Shown: in pieces, positions 9,127 to 19,039 of the stretch
Layout of the letters: the number at the start of each line of letters is the position of its first letter
How positions within the stretch are numbered: the first letter of the stretch is position 1
NCBI GenBank assembly: GCA_009726095.1
Contig: WLMZ01000009.1
Span: 1 to 58,619, forward strand
Direction: 5' to 3'
From: Actinomycetota bacterium
GTDB taxonomy: Bacteria; Actinomycetota; Acidimicrobiia; Acidimicrobiales; Ilumatobacteraceae
Length of the DNA stretch: 58,619 nucleotides
Position numbers and translations under genes: made by a program
The notes under the pieces: model-generated
Told to the model about the DNA's origin: nothing
Database searches by the model: none
The model's input: the letters and a program-made list of their open reading frames with translations, nothing else

Positions 9127-10224
9127 ATGAGTCGTCTCGCCGCCTACATTGTCACTGCCCCCGGCCTGGAACAGGTCACTGCGGCCGAGATGGCGCGGCT
9201 CGACATGAAGGTGGTCGACCTCGGCGTGGGTGGTCTCACAGCGTCGCTCACCTGGTCGCAACTGATGTTGGCCCACCTGCACCTGCGCACGGCGACGCGG
9301 CTGCTCATCCGTATCGGTCGGTTCGAGGCCAGTGGCTTTGGCGACCTGCAGGACGGCCTGCGCGACATCCCCTTCCACGAGTGGCTCCCGAAGCGCTGCG
9401 CGCTGAACATCAGCGTGTCGGCATCGGCCTCTCGGCTGAACCACACCGGCGCCATCGAGGAGCGCGTGCGTGCCGTCGTGCGCCGCGCGTACGACCCGGC
9501 ATACGAGTACGAGGGCGGCGTGCACACACTGCACGTGCGCATGTCGCGCAACATCTGCACCGTCAGCCTTGATGCCACCGGCGATCCCCTGTACCAGCGC
9601 GGCTGGCGCACCGAGTCGGGCCCAGCCCCGATCCGCGAGACCCTGGCGGCAGCGTTGCTGCAATGGAGCGGTGCCAGCGTCTACAAGGGCGTGCTCACCG
9701 ATCCCTGTTGTGGCGCCGGCACCATCATGATCGAGGCCGCACAGATGGCCCGGCGCATGCCGGCCGGGCGACACCGCAGCTTCGCGTTCCAGAATTGGAT
9801 GCCCGTGGACCCGGCGCAGTGGGCCAAGCTGCTCGCCGCATCGGATGCCGATGTGCGCGTTCCGTTGAAGAAGAAGTACGTCGCCAGCGACATCAAGGGC
9901 GACATGATCGACAAGGCCCGGGCGAATGCCGAGCGCGCCGGGGTGCTCGACGACATCACCTTCGAGGTGGCCGATGCCATCAAGACGCTCGATGCTGCCA
10001 GCGGCGGCAAGGGGCTGGCCGTGGTGACGAATCCCCCCTACGGCGAACGGCTCAGTGCGGCAAACCAGCGCTCGCTCTACCTGGCGCTCGGGCGGGCCGA
10101 GCGACTGGCCGTCATTGCCCCGGCTTCGAGCCTGCCGTCGTTCAAGCGTGAGTTCGACGACACCCTGGCCACCAGCAACGGCGGGCTCTCCGTGCGGTTC
10201 GCCAAGGTAGCCTTTTCCGGGTGA
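9127..10224 (+). CDS. THUMP-domain class I RNA methyltransferase (RlmL N-terminal-like)
   Basis: SAM-dependent RNA N2-guanine methyltransferase, 365 aa. The first 160 residues form the THUMP-type RNA-binding half (APGLEQVTAAEM at the start). The methyltransferase half contains DPCCGAGTIMIEAA (SAM motif) and the catalytic VVTNPPYGERL. This matches the N-terminal half of E. coli RlmL and the TrmN/Trm14 group; the RlmK half is absent. Whether the target is 23S rRNA G2445 or tRNA G6 cannot be told from sequence alone. The ATG lies 5 bases after tsaD, and the TGA overlaps the GTG of the next gene. Confidence 0.85.
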   Translation: MSRLAAYIVTAPGLEQVTAAEMARLDMKVVDLGVGGLTASLTWSQLMLAHLHLRTATRLLIRIGRFEASGFGDLQDGLRDIPFHEWLPKRCALNISVSASASRLNHTGAIEERVRAVVRRAYDPAYEYEGGVHTLHVRMSRNICTVSLDATGDPLYQRGWRTESGPAPIRETLAAALLQWSGASVYKGVLTDPCCGAGTIMIEAAQMARRMPAGRHRSFAFQNWMPVDPAQWAKLLAASDADVRVPLKKKYVASDIKGDMIDKARANAERAGVLDDITFEVADAIKTLDAASGGKGLAVVTNPPYGERLSAANQRSLYLALGRAERLAVIAPASSLPSFKREFDDTLATSNGGLSVRFAKVAFSG

Positions 10225-11351
10225 AACCGCTGCAGTTGGGCCGCTTCGAGGTGTGGCCCCCCGTTGTGCTGGCCCCCATGGCGGGCGTCACCAACGCGCC
10301 GTTCCGCACGATGTGCCGCCGTTTCGCGCCCGACCTGATCTACGTCAACGAGATGGTGATGGCCACTGCGCTGGTGCACGGCAACGCCAAGACCGCGCGC
10401 ATGGCAACCTTCGGTGCTGACGAGTCGCCACGCAGCCTGCAGCTCTATGGCAGCGATCCGGCCATCATCGGTGAGGCCGTGCGTCGCCTCTGCGCCGAGG
10501 ACCGTGTTGATCACATCGACCTCAACTTTGGCTGCCCGGCGCAGAAGGTCACCCGTCGGGGCGGTGGTGCCGCAGTGCCGGTGAAGCCGAACCTGCTGCG
10601 CGCCATCCTGCGAGCCGTCGTCAGTGGAGCGTCGCCCTACGGCATCCCGGTCACCGCCAAGTTCCGCATGGGCATCCACGACGAACTGCTCACGTTCATC
10701 CGCACCGGCCTGATCGCCGAGGAGGAAGGCGTCGCCGCCATCGCCCTGCACGCCCGCACGGCCCAGCAGCACTACGCCGGTTCGGCGAACTGGGATGCGA
10801 TCGGCGAACTGAAGGCTGCGGTGTCGGGCATCCCTGTGCTGGGTAACGGCGACATCTGGGAAGCCTCCGATGCGCTCGCCATGGTGGCGCACACCGATTG
10901 CGACGGCGTGGTGATCGGCCGCGGCTGCCTCGGCCGGCCCTGGTTGTTCGGCCACCTGGTCGCAGCATTCAACGGCGAACCCGTGCCCGAATCGGCGCCG
11001 CTCGGCTTCGTCGGCCAGCAGATGGCCGATCACTGCCGGCTGCTCGCCGACCATCTCGGCCAGGATCATGCCGTGCGCGACTTCCGCAAGCACACCTCGT
11101 GGTATCTCACCGGCTACCCGGTGGGCGGCGAGGTGCGCGGCAGGTTCAGCAAGATCAACTCGCTGGGCGAACTCGATGACCTCATCGCTGCGTTGGATCC
11201 CACGATGACCGTGGTGCCCGGTGGCGAGCGCATCCGCCGCGGGCACACCAACGGCCCGATCCGCGTGGTGCTCCCCGATGGGTATCTCGACGATCTCGAC
11301 GACGACACCCCGCCCGACGACGCGCAGGTCATGGCGCTCAGTGGTGGCTGA
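10221..11351 (+). CDS. dus: tRNA-dihydrouridine synthase
   Basis: FMN enzyme that reduces uridine to dihydrouridine in tRNA, 376 aa. The N-terminal VVLAPMAGVTNAPFR is diagnostic. The catalytic Cys is in LNFGCPAQKVTRRGGGAA, and VIGRGCLGRPWLF is the phosphate-binding end of the TIM barrel. It resembles the DusB-type enzymes that are usually the only Dus of actinobacteria. The GTG start overlaps the previous stop by 4 bases. The last 45 residues are rich in Asp and overlap the start of maf. Confidence 0.93.
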   Translation: MKPLQLGRFEVWPPVVLAPMAGVTNAPFRTMCRRFAPDLIYVNEMVMATALVHGNAKTARMATFGADESPRSLQLYGSDPAIIGEAVRRLCAEDRVDHIDLNFGCPAQKVTRRGGGAAVPVKPNLLRAILRAVVSGASPYGIPVTAKFRMGIHDELLTFIRTGLIAEEEGVAAIALHARTAQQHYAGSANWDAIGELKAAVSGIPVLGNGDIWEASDALAMVAHTDCDGVVIGRGCLGRPWLFGHLVAAFNGEPVPESAPLGFVGQQMADHCRLLADHLGQDHAVRDFRKHTSWYLTGYPVGGEVRGRFSKINSLGELDDLIAALDPTMTVVPGGERIRRGHTNGPIRVVLPDGYLDDLDDDTPPDDAQVMALSGG

Positions 11352-11958
11352 ACTGGTCTCCGAGGCCCGGCCGGCGTTGCGGATCGTGCTGGCTTCGGCC
11401 TCGCCGCGTCGGCGCGAGTTGCTGGCCCAGATCGGGCTGTCGTTCACGGTGATGCCCACCGACATCGACGAATCTGAGCGCCCCGACGAGGACCCCGTTC
11501 GCTATGTGCGCCGCCTGGCCGTCGAGAAGGCCCTGGCCGCCACCGCCGACGATGACACCGACGTCGTCATCGCCGCCGACACCACGGTGGATGTTGATGG
11601 TGTCATCTTGGCCAAGCCGGCCGACGACGACGACGCCCGGCGCATGCTGAGGTTGCTGGGAGGTCGCGCCCATCGCGTGCATACCGGTGTGGCGGTGCGT
11701 CACGCGGGTGTGGTCGTCGCCGAGGTCTGCACCTCGGTGGTCCGCTTTGTCCCCCTGTCCGCCGATCTGGTCGAGTGGTACGTGGGCACCGGCGAGCCGC
11801 ACGGCAAGGCCGGTGGCTACGGCATCCAGGGCGCGGCAGCATTGCTGGTCGATGGCGTGGAGGGCAGCGTGACCAATGTGATCGGGCTGCCGCTGGCGCT
11901 GCTCGATCAGTTGCTGGCCGAGGCCGGTGTGTCACTGCTTGGGTTGCTAACCCCGTAG
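11341..11958 (+). CDS. maf: Maf-family nucleoside triphosphate pyrophosphatase
   Basis: House-cleaning pyrophosphatase of the Maf/YhdE family, acting on non-canonical or excess NTPs; about 205 aa. It has the N-terminal LASASPRRRELLAQIG, the catalytic acidic stretch VIAADTTVDVDG and GKAGGYGIQGAAALLVDGVEGS. The start is uncertain: GTG codons at 11341 and 11344 both fit, each overlapping the end of dus. No ribosome-binding site decides between them. Its stop lies 14 bases before the CIRCE element of groESL. Confidence 0.9.
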   Translation: MVAELVSEARPALRIVLASASPRRRELLAQIGLSFTVMPTDIDESERPDEDPVRYVRRLAVEKALAATADDDTDVVIAADTTVDVDGVILAKPADDDDARRMLRLLGGRAHRVHTGVAVRHAGVVVAEVCTSVVRFVPLSADLVEWYVGTGEPHGKAGGYGIQGAAALLVDGVEGSVTNVIGLPLALLDQLLAEAGVSLLGLLTP

Positions 11959-11973
11959 GTCTCCCCGTACCAT
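11944..11973 (+). promoter_or_regulatory. groESL promoter, -35 TTGCTA and -10 TACCAT
   Basis: TTGCTA (11944-11949) and TACCAT (11968-11973) are separated by 18 bases, a good vegetative-type promoter. The -35 lies within the last codons of maf. The -10 touches the left arm of the CIRCE inverted repeat, so bound HrcA would cover the transcription start. Confidence 0.6.
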
Positions 11974-11999
11974 TAGCACTCGCACTCGTCGAGTGCTAA
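11973..11999 (+). promoter_or_regulatory. CIRCE operator (HrcA binding site) of groESL
   Basis: A perfect match to the CIRCE inverted repeat: TTAGCACTC, nine bases, GAGTGCTAA. CIRCE is the operator of the heat-shock repressor HrcA, which needs GroEL to stay active. It lies 70 bases before groES, directly at the likely transcription start. hrcA itself is not in the window. Confidence 0.97.
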
Positions 12000-12069
12000 T
12001 GCCCGTGCGGCAGTCGCCACACAGAGCCCTGCCAGACACACGTCACAACAACACATGGAGCGTTCTCTC

Positions 12070-14021
<1,952 letters not shown>

Positions 14022-14081
14022 CCACCTCGGTGGGAATACCGGAGTGGTACCCGATGTTGTATCGAGTGCCCCCAAGACAGT

Positions 14082-14117
14082 CGGCCCCGGGTTCATCCCC
14101 GGGGCCGCTGCCTTTTT
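14082..14117 (+). terminator. Rho-independent terminator of groESL
   Basis: CGGCCCCGG (14082-14090) pairs perfectly with CCGGGGCCG (14099-14107) around an 8-base loop, followed by a run of five T at 14113-14117. It lies 60 bases after the groEL stop. Confidence 0.85.
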
Positions 14118-14142
14118 CATCGGGTCGCGCCGCTTCGGCCGC

Positions 14143-14148
14143 TAGCTT
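14143..14148 (+). promoter_or_regulatory. -10 hexamer TAGCTT of a leaderless promoter
   Basis: TAGCTT ends 6 bases before the ATG at 14155 and lies just after the groESL terminator. No Shine-Dalgarno sequence is present. Confidence 0.5.
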
Positions 14149-14154
14149 TGGGGC

Positions 14155-14697
14155 ATGGCCACCCCGGGGAAGAGGGCGTTCTGGATGCACCAGGCCGCTG
14201 AATACGTGATGGGCATCGCGTTCGTCGCGCAGGGACTGCAGAGCACCACGCCGATGGTGCCCACGCTCATGGGTGGGCTCGTGGTCCTCAACACCGCCTG
14301 CGCCAAGGGATCGCTCTCGGCCTTTCAGGTCTTCGGTCGGCGCATGCATCGCACGCTCGACGTCGTGGTGATCCTTGCTGTCATCGTGGCCGCTGCGCAG
14401 CCGTTCGTGTCCATCGACAATGCGACGCGCGGCATCATGGGCTTCTTGGCGTTTGCGCTGGCGTTCATCTGGTTGCAGAGCGACTTCAGCGAGCGCGTCA
14501 CCAGAGCCGAGCGGGTGAAGTCCGCCAAACAGGCCAAACAGGCCAGATCGGCCGCTACGGCGCCGCCGGCACCGAACGGCGAGCGTGCCTCGGCCTCGGC
14601 CTCGGCCTCGCCGGACAGTCGTGCGGCGACGATTGGCCGAACCGCTGGGCGCATGGTCGGTAGTGGGGTCAATGCCTATCGAAAACGCAAGGGCTGA
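14155..14697 (+). CDS. Predicted membrane protein with charged Ala-Ser tail, function unknown
   Basis: 180-residue protein I do not recognise. Residues 1-115 hold three or four hydrophobic segments (for example around GLVVLNTACAKG, VVVILAVIVAAAQP and IMGFLAFALAFIWL). The remainder is a hydrophilic tail with repeated KQAKQARSA and SASASASP. The tail ends in basic residues (YRKRKG) and would probably be cytoplasmic. It stands alone between the groESL terminator and a small gene that has its own -10 hexamer. Confidence 0.75.
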   Translation: MATPGKRAFWMHQAAEYVMGIAFVAQGLQSTTPMVPTLMGGLVVLNTACAKGSLSAFQVFGRRMHRTLDVVVILAVIVAAAQPFVSIDNATRGIMGFLAFALAFIWLQSDFSERVTRAERVKSAKQAKQARSAATAPPAPNGERASASASASPDSRAATIGRTAGRMVGSGVNAYRKRKG

Positions 14698-14724
14698 CGC
14701 ACGCCCGATGGTGGCGGACCGGCC

Positions 14725-14730
14725 TAGCCT
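14725..14730 (+). promoter_or_regulatory. -10 hexamer TAGCCT of a leaderless promoter
   Basis: TAGCCT ends 6 bases before the ATG at 14737. The surrounding 20 bases closely resemble those before the glmS-like gene and the gene at 14155, which supports the short open frame downstream as a real gene. Confidence 0.5.
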
Positions 14731-14736
14731 TGTGGC

Positions 14737-14913
14737 ATGTCGTTCGAACGCCCCGCCCCCGATCTCACCAAGCTCCTCGCCGCGTGGCAGGAGTGGGAAA
14801 CCGGCGAGCAGACCCCCGGTCGCGTGCTCGCCGATCTCAAGAAGTCCGGCCTGGGCGATGTGCTGAAGCAGCTCATCGACGAGGGCTGGGTGCCCTCCGT
14901 CCCCGCTGTCTGA
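14737..14913 (+). CDS. Small protein of 58 residues, function unknown
   Basis: A short open frame with a clean ATG, a well-placed -10 hexamer and actinobacterial codon use. It begins MSFERPAPDLTKLLAAWQEW, continues with an acidic segment and a DLKKSGLGDVLKQLIDEG helix, and ends in GWVPSVPAV. It is hydrophilic, without a signal peptide or membrane segment, and looks like a compact helical cytosolic protein. The Nudix gene starts 11 bases after its stop, so the two are probably co-transcribed. No function can be assigned. Confidence 0.7.
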   Translation: MSFERPAPDLTKLLAAWQEWETGEQTPGRVLADLKKSGLGDVLKQLIDEGWVPSVPAV

Positions 14914-14924
14914 TCAGGGTGCCG

Positions 14925-15617
14925 ATGCCGAATCCGCGTGGTCGCACGGGTGGTGAGCAGTTCATTCCGCGCCCAGCTGCGTGGCGCCGGGGTGAGCGGG
15001 CACCGTGGCGCTTCGACGTGGCGATGTCTGCTGAGGCGGCGGTGCGTGCCGTCGAGACAGCTGGCCTTGGCCAGCAACCCGGAACCCCCACCTTTGATGG
15101 GGCGCGACCGTCGGCGGTGCTGGTGGCGCTGGCCGATGGTCCTGCAGGCGCCGAGGTGCTCTTAACCAAGCGTGCCGGGCACCTTCGCAATCACGCCGGC
15201 GAGATCAGCTTCCCCGGCGGGCGCATCGAGCCCGGCGAGACCGCTGTCCAGGCGGCCATCCGCGAGGCGCACGAGGAAGTGGCCCTGGCCCCGGCTGCGG
15301 TGCAGGTACGCGGCGAACTCAGTCACCTTTCCACCGTGGTGAGCCGGAGCTACATCGTTCCCCTGGTGGCCCATCTTGGCGAGCGTCCCAGCCTGATCGC
15401 CGAGGTCACCGAGGTCGAGCGCATTCTGTGGGTGCCGTTGACCGAACTGGCTCATGGCGATACCTATCGCGAGGAGTGGTGGGGCACCCCACCGCTCGAT
15501 CGTCGGATGAACTTCTTCGAACTCGACGACGAGACGGTGTGGGGTGCCACAGCGCACGTGCTCTACGAACTCCTCTGTGTGGTCTACGGTCCCCCCGCCA
15601 CGCGCACGGCGTTGTAG
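14925..15617 (+). CDS. Nudix hydrolase, CoA pyrophosphatase type
   Basis: 230-residue Nudix enzyme. The Nudix box is GGRIEPGETAVQAAIREAHE followed by EVAL (about residues 97-120), with all catalytic Glu present. The LLTKRAGHLRNHAGEISFP stretch just before it is the extra motif of the CoA-diphosphatase family, which cleaves CoA to phosphopantetheine and 3',5'-ADP. The ATG at 14925 follows the small gene by 11 bases; an in-frame GTG at 14919 is possible. Its 3' end overlaps the convergent phospholipase gene by 34 bases. Confidence 0.88.
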   Translation: MPNPRGRTGGEQFIPRPAAWRRGERAPWRFDVAMSAEAAVRAVETAGLGQQPGTPTFDGARPSAVLVALADGPAGAEVLLTKRAGHLRNHAGEISFPGGRIEPGETAVQAAIREAHEEVALAPAAVQVRGELSHLSTVVSRSYIVPLVAHLGERPSLIAEVTEVERILWVPLTELAHGDTYREEWWGTPPLDRRMNFFELDDETVWGATAHVLYELLCVVYGPPATRTAL

Positions 15618-16084
15618 AAGGTGAACGCCCACGCGTAACACGACGGCCGCTCCAGGAACCATCGGGTGGCGCAGTGGTTCATGGTGTCGGTGAGCAACTG
15701 CCGGTCGATCCGCAGACGGCTGGTTGCGTTCCAGTAGGTGCCGGGACCGCCGTAGCGATGTTCCAGCAACCGCGTGTTGCGGTAGCCGAAGTCATGCCGA
15801 CGACATGGTTCGATGAAGTTGAAGGTGCGGCCGGTGCTGCCGACGAGCGGTGCCGAGCACAGGTCGGTGCTCCAGTCGAACCAGGTGTCGCCGGCACTCC
15901 CGCCGCTACCGATGCGGGCGCGGGCGCGCGCCGAGAACTCGCTGAGCGGCATGCCGAGGACCATCCGCTGCACATAGGCGGCGTCGGTGAGGGCGCTGCC
16001 GCCGGTGGCACCTGCGGTGCCGGGAGTGGGACAGACAGTCAACAGACTCGTGACTGCGACGAGGACACGGGCGAATCGCCTCAT
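15584..16084 (-). CDS. Secreted prokaryotic-type phospholipase A2
   Basis: 166-residue exported enzyme. A signal peptide covers about residues 1-25 (basic MRRFAR, then a hydrophobic run to GTAGA). The mature part has the prokaryotic PLA2 signature EPCRRHDFGYRN, with the catalytic pair H97-D98, and several Cys likely forming disulfides (C76, C94, C137, C149). By family it hydrolyses the sn-2 ester of phospholipids, usually with calcium, outside the cell. It is alone on its strand. Its 3' end overlaps the Nudix gene by 34 bases. Confidence 0.85.
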   Translation of the reverse strand: MRRFARVLVAVTSLLTVCPTPGTAGATGGSALTDAAYVQRMVLGMPLSEFSARARARIGSGGSAGDTWFDWSTDLCSAPLVGSTGRTFNFIEPCRRHDFGYRNTRLLEHRYGGPGTYWNATSRLRIDRQLLTDTMNHCATRWFLERPSCYAWAFTFYNAVRVAGGP

Positions 16085-16101
16085 GGTGCCCCCTGGGTTG
16101 G

Positions 16102-16118
16102 CGTCGGCCAGAGCCGAC
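16102..16118 (-). other. Perfect 7-bp stem-loop in the 5' leader of the phospholipase gene
   Basis: CGTCGGC (16102-16108) and GCCGACG (16113-16119) pair perfectly around CAGA. It lies 17-35 bases before the phospholipase start and could form in the leader RNA. There is no T tract, so it is not a classical terminator. Confidence 0.35.
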
Positions 16119-16130
16119 GTTGTTGTGTGG

Positions 16131-16144
16131 CCGGCGTACGCCGG
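16131..16144. promoter_or_regulatory. 14-bp perfect palindrome CCGGCGTACGCCGG, possible operator
   Basis: The palindrome sits about 47 bases upstream of the phospholipase start, in the 150-base gap between that gene and the end of the decarboxylase gene. CCGGCGTACGC recurs at 17662-17672, in the divergent gap between the decarboxylase and hydrolase genes. A shared regulator is possible but unproven, and GC-rich palindromes arise by chance in such genomes. Confidence 0.3.
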
Positions 16145-16234
16145 TATGCCGATTCAAGCGGCGATGTCGGCCACGTGCAACCTGTGACGCCGATCTCGAT
16201 GGGCGACCGCCGCCGCGCACGGCCCCCGGCCGTG

Positions 16235-17647
16235 CTACGCGAGCGACTGCAGCAGGTTCCAGCCTGCGGCGACGTGACGCTCGGTTGTCAGTCGTGCACC
16301 GATCGAGAAGCGCAGGCAGGTCTGGCCGCCGAGAACGGTACGGGTGAACAGTGCCTGGCCGGTGGCGTTGGCCTGCTCGATGAGGTTGTCGGTGGCGGCA
16401 TCGCCGGCGCGCAGGCGCAGACACAGAAGGTTGAGCGGATACGGCGTCATGATCTCGAAGCGATCGTCGGTCAGTACCCACCCGGCCAGCAACTGGGTGA
16501 GCCGGACGTGTTCGCGGATCATCTCCTGCACGGGTGTGACGCCGTCGCAGCGGATGCTGAACCACAGCTTCAATGACCGGAACCGGCGTCCCAATGGAAT
16601 CTGCCAGTCGCGGTAGTCGATGGCGGCGCCGGTCTGGGCGGCCTTCGACCGCAGGTACTCGGGCAGGATGCTGAGCGCTCCCAACAGTGCGGCGCGATCG
16701 GCGGTCCAGAACAGGTCGCAGTCGAAGTTGATACCCATCCACTTGTGTGGGTTGGTGCAGTAGCTGTCGGCGAACTCCAGCCCCTCGTTGACCCACCGGT
16801 ATTCGGGGGCCAGGGCGGCAATGCCGCTCATCGCCGCATCGACATGCAGCCACATGCCCTCGCGAGCGCAGACCGTGGCGATATCGGGTGTTGGGTCGAA
16901 TGCCATCGAGCTGGTGGTGCCATGCGATGAGCACACGAAGAACGGTGTGAGCCCGCCGGCCCGGTCCTCGGCCACCAGGCGGGCGAGTTCGTCGGGGAGC
17001 ATCGCAAACGTGTCGCCAATGGGGACCATCCGCATACGGTCGACACCGACACCTGCGATGCGGAGCCCTTTTTCGATACTGCTATGGGCCTGTGTTGTTG
17101 TATATGCAACCAGCTTGCTGGTGTCGCCCGTGATGTTGACTTCGCCACCGGTTGCGCGCCATCGGGCAGCAAGGATGGCCGCGAGCGTGGCCTCCGAGGC
17201 CGAGCCATGAATGACGCCGCCCCCTGTGGTGGAGTCGCTGCGGAACCGTTCGGGCAGGCCGAGGAGCTCCTGCATCCAGTCGAGCATGAGGGTCTCCACC
17301 TCGGTACACGCCGGGCTGGTGACCCAGCTCATGCCCTGCACACCAAGGCCGGCTGTGGCGAGTTCGGCAAGGATCGACGAGTACGACGAATTGCTGGGGA
17401 AGTATGCGAAGAATGCGGGATGCTGCCAGTGCGTGAGGCCGGGCACGATGGCTGTATCGAGATCGTGCAGGACGGCAGAGAATGGCTCGGTGTGTGTTGG
17501 CGGGTGCGCTGGGAGAGCGGCACGTATCTCGCCGGGCTGCAGCGATGGGTCGGAGACGGGGTAGCGCTCGATGCCTTCGATGTAGTTGGTGATCCAGTCG
17601 ATCATCGCGTAGCCGTTGGTACGGAACTCTTCGGGTGTCACAGACAC
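16235..17647 (-). CDS. PLP-dependent group II (aromatic-L-amino-acid type) decarboxylase
   Basis: 470-residue fold-type I PLP enzyme of the DOPA/tryptophan/glutamate decarboxylase group. The PLP lysine is in NPHKWMGINFDCDLFW; VDAAMSGIAAL supplies the PLP-nitrogen Asp; LTHWQHPAFFAYFPSN is a typical substrate-site stretch; SEATLAAILAAR is the cofactor phosphate region. The whole-length pattern is closest to aromatic amino-acid decarboxylases, but the substrate cannot be fixed. The GTG at 17647 (VSVTPEEFR) is the likely start; another GTG lies at 17641. The open frame continues upstream without an ATG, but that extension is antisense to the next gene. It is divergent from the epoxide-hydrolase-like gene. 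Confidence 0.88.
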   Translation of the reverse strand: MSVTPEEFRTNGYAMIDWITNYIEGIERYPVSDPSLQPGEIRAALPAHPPTHTEPFSAVLHDLDTAIVPGLTHWQHPAFFAYFPSNSSYSSILAELATAGLGVQGMSWVTSPACTEVETLMLDWMQELLGLPERFRSDSTTGGGVIHGSASEATLAAILAARWRATGGEVNITGDTSKLVAYTTTQAHSSIEKGLRIAGVGVDRMRMVPIGDTFAMLPDELARLVAEDRAGGLTPFFVCSSHGTTSSMAFDPTPDIATVCAREGMWLHVDAAMSGIAALAPEYRWVNEGLEFADSYCTNPHKWMGINFDCDLFWTADRAALLGALSILPEYLRSKAAQTGAAIDYRDWQIPLGRRFRSLKLWFSIRCDGVTPVQEMIREHVRLTQLLAGWVLTDDRFEIMTPYPLNLLCLRLRAGDAATDNLIEQANATGQALFTRTVLGGQTCLRFSIGARLTTERHVAAGWNLLQSLA

Positions 17648-17704
17648 GTACGGTAATGGTGCCCGGCGTACGCGTCGACTTTGTCGGGGGCGTACCCTTC
17701 GACG

Positions 17705-18655
17705 ATGGGTTTGCATTCTGAGTTCATCGACCCCGACCGGTTCACCGTGCACGCAGCGTCTCCCCGCGGGTTCCGGCAGGCGTATGTTCGCGAGGGCATC
17801 GGTGGTGTGCCGCTGCTGTGCGTGCACGGCTGGCCGGAGACCATGCGAATCTTCTGGAAGGTCATCCAGCCGTTGGCTGATGCAGGCTTCGAGGTGATCG
17901 TGCCCGACCTGCGCGGGTTCGGTGCCAGCGGGTTGGGACCAGATGGGTTCCACGACGTGGCCGCCCACGCTCGCGATCTGTATGCGCTGGTGCATGATCA
18001 CCTCGGCCACGAACGCGTGGTGTTGCTCGGCGGCGACCTTGGCGGGCCGATCATCCAGGATTTGGCGCTGCGGCACCCCGAATGGGTCGACCGCATGGTG
18101 CTGTTCAACTCGCCCCTGCCGTACCTGAAGCAGGAGATGGAAGGAATCGACGGCACGCGGGCACCACGCGAGGCGGCTGATTACTTCCTTCGTCAGGGCA
18201 CCGACCCCGATGGGCTCGTCGCTGAGCTGACCACACCGGCGCAACGTCGTCGGTACATCGCCACGTTCTACACCAGTCGGTTCTGGGCGCACCCTGGAGC
18301 ATTTGCGAACCCGGGCGAGGTCGACTTCCACACGGAGCCTTTCTCCGACGCAGCGTCGCTACGGGCCAGCTTCGGGGCGTACGAGAGCGCGTTCAGCCCT
18401 GCGGCACGAAGCGAGCCAGCGTTGCTGGCCCGCAACGACCACACCCGGACGCTGATCCTGCACGGCACGAGCGACCACGTGATCTACCCGTCGTTCGATC
18501 GCATGGCGGCGGCAGTCTTCACCACGCATGTCGGGCCGTTCCTGTTGCGCGACTGCGGGCATTTCGTGCAGTGGGAGGCCGCCCACGCGTTGGCCAGCGG
18601 CACCACCGCGTTCTGCGGCGATCTGCTGCGCGGGACGACCGGCCAACCCGGCTAG
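17705..18655 (+). CDS. Alpha/beta hydrolase of the epoxide hydrolase / haloalkane dehalogenase type
   Basis: 316-residue cytosolic hydrolase. HGWPE (41-45) is the oxyanion motif, the nucleophile is D111 in LLGGDLGG, and CGHFVQWE near the C-terminus supplies the catalytic His. An Asp rather than a Ser nucleophile indicates epoxide hydrolase or dehalogenase chemistry. The ATG at 17705 is preferred to an in-frame TTG at 17681. It is divergent from the decarboxylase and converges with the next gene, sharing 4 bases of stop codons. Confidence 0.85.
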   Translation: MGLHSEFIDPDRFTVHAASPRGFRQAYVREGIGGVPLLCVHGWPETMRIFWKVIQPLADAGFEVIVPDLRGFGASGLGPDGFHDVAAHARDLYALVHDHLGHERVVLLGGDLGGPIIQDLALRHPEWVDRMVLFNSPLPYLKQEMEGIDGTRAPREAADYFLRQGTDPDGLVAELTTPAQRRRYIATFYTSRFWAHPGAFANPGEVDFHTEPFSDAASLRASFGAYESAFSPAARSEPALLARNDHTRTLILHGTSDHVIYPSFDRMAAAVFTTHVGPFLLRDCGHFVQWEAAHALASGTTAFCGDLLRGTTGQPG

Positions 18656-18981
18656 GGGTTGCTGGCGTTGAGTGCTGCGTCGCGGGCTTTGACGCTACGC
18701 GCCACGCGCCAGAAGATGAAGGCCACGCCCAGGAACAAGAGCCCGAACGTGACGTACATCAGCGCAGTCCCGCGACCCGCACCGCCACAGTCGGGTAGCT
18801 CGATTGAGTGGCCGGCACATTCCGACGTGTCTCGTTTGGTGGCGGGGAAGAGGGTGTCGATCGAGGTGGTGGTGACCGCCTGATCGGTGCCGCCGACCGA
18901 ATTCGGCGGAGCCGTGGCGAATGCGCGGGCCGGGGCGAGCACGGCCATGACTGCCAGAACGAGCACGAACCATCGACGCAT
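18652..18981 (-). CDS. Exported single-pass membrane protein, function unknown
   Basis: 109-residue protein I do not recognise. A signal peptide covers about residues 1-22 ([20 protein letters not shown]). A short Thr/Ser-rich ectodomain with two Cys ([14 protein letters not shown]) could form a disulfide, and a C-terminal transmembrane helix near residues 73-93 ([16 protein letters not shown]) precedes a basic tail. The ATG at 18981 gives a clean signal peptide; the frame extends upstream to 19059 but would overlap the guaA promoter. Its stop overlaps that of the convergent hydrolase gene (CTAG). Confidence 0.65.
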   Translation of the reverse strand: MRRWFVLVLAVMAVLAPARAFATAPPNSVGGTDQAVTTTSIDTLFPATKRDTSECAGHSIELPDCGGAGRGTALMYVTFGLLFLGVAFIFWRVARSVKARDAALNASNP

Positions 18982-19026
18982 GGAACACATCGTCGCGCGT
19001 ACTGGCTCACTTCGCCCAGCGGGGGC

Positions 19027-19032
19027 TAGATT
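19027..19032 (+). promoter_or_regulatory. -10 hexamer TAGATT of a leaderless guaA promoter
   Basis: TAGATT ends 7 bases before the TTG at 19040. Its position matches the other leaderless promoters here and argues for the TTG rather than the upstream in-frame ATG at 18980. Confidence 0.5.
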
Positions 19033-19039
19033 CGAAGAC

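Noticed and set aside
17648..18331. N-terminal extension of the decarboxylase frame upstream of 17647
   Set aside because: The frame is open, but the extension is antisense to the epoxide-hydrolase-like gene and carries no decarboxylase motifs.
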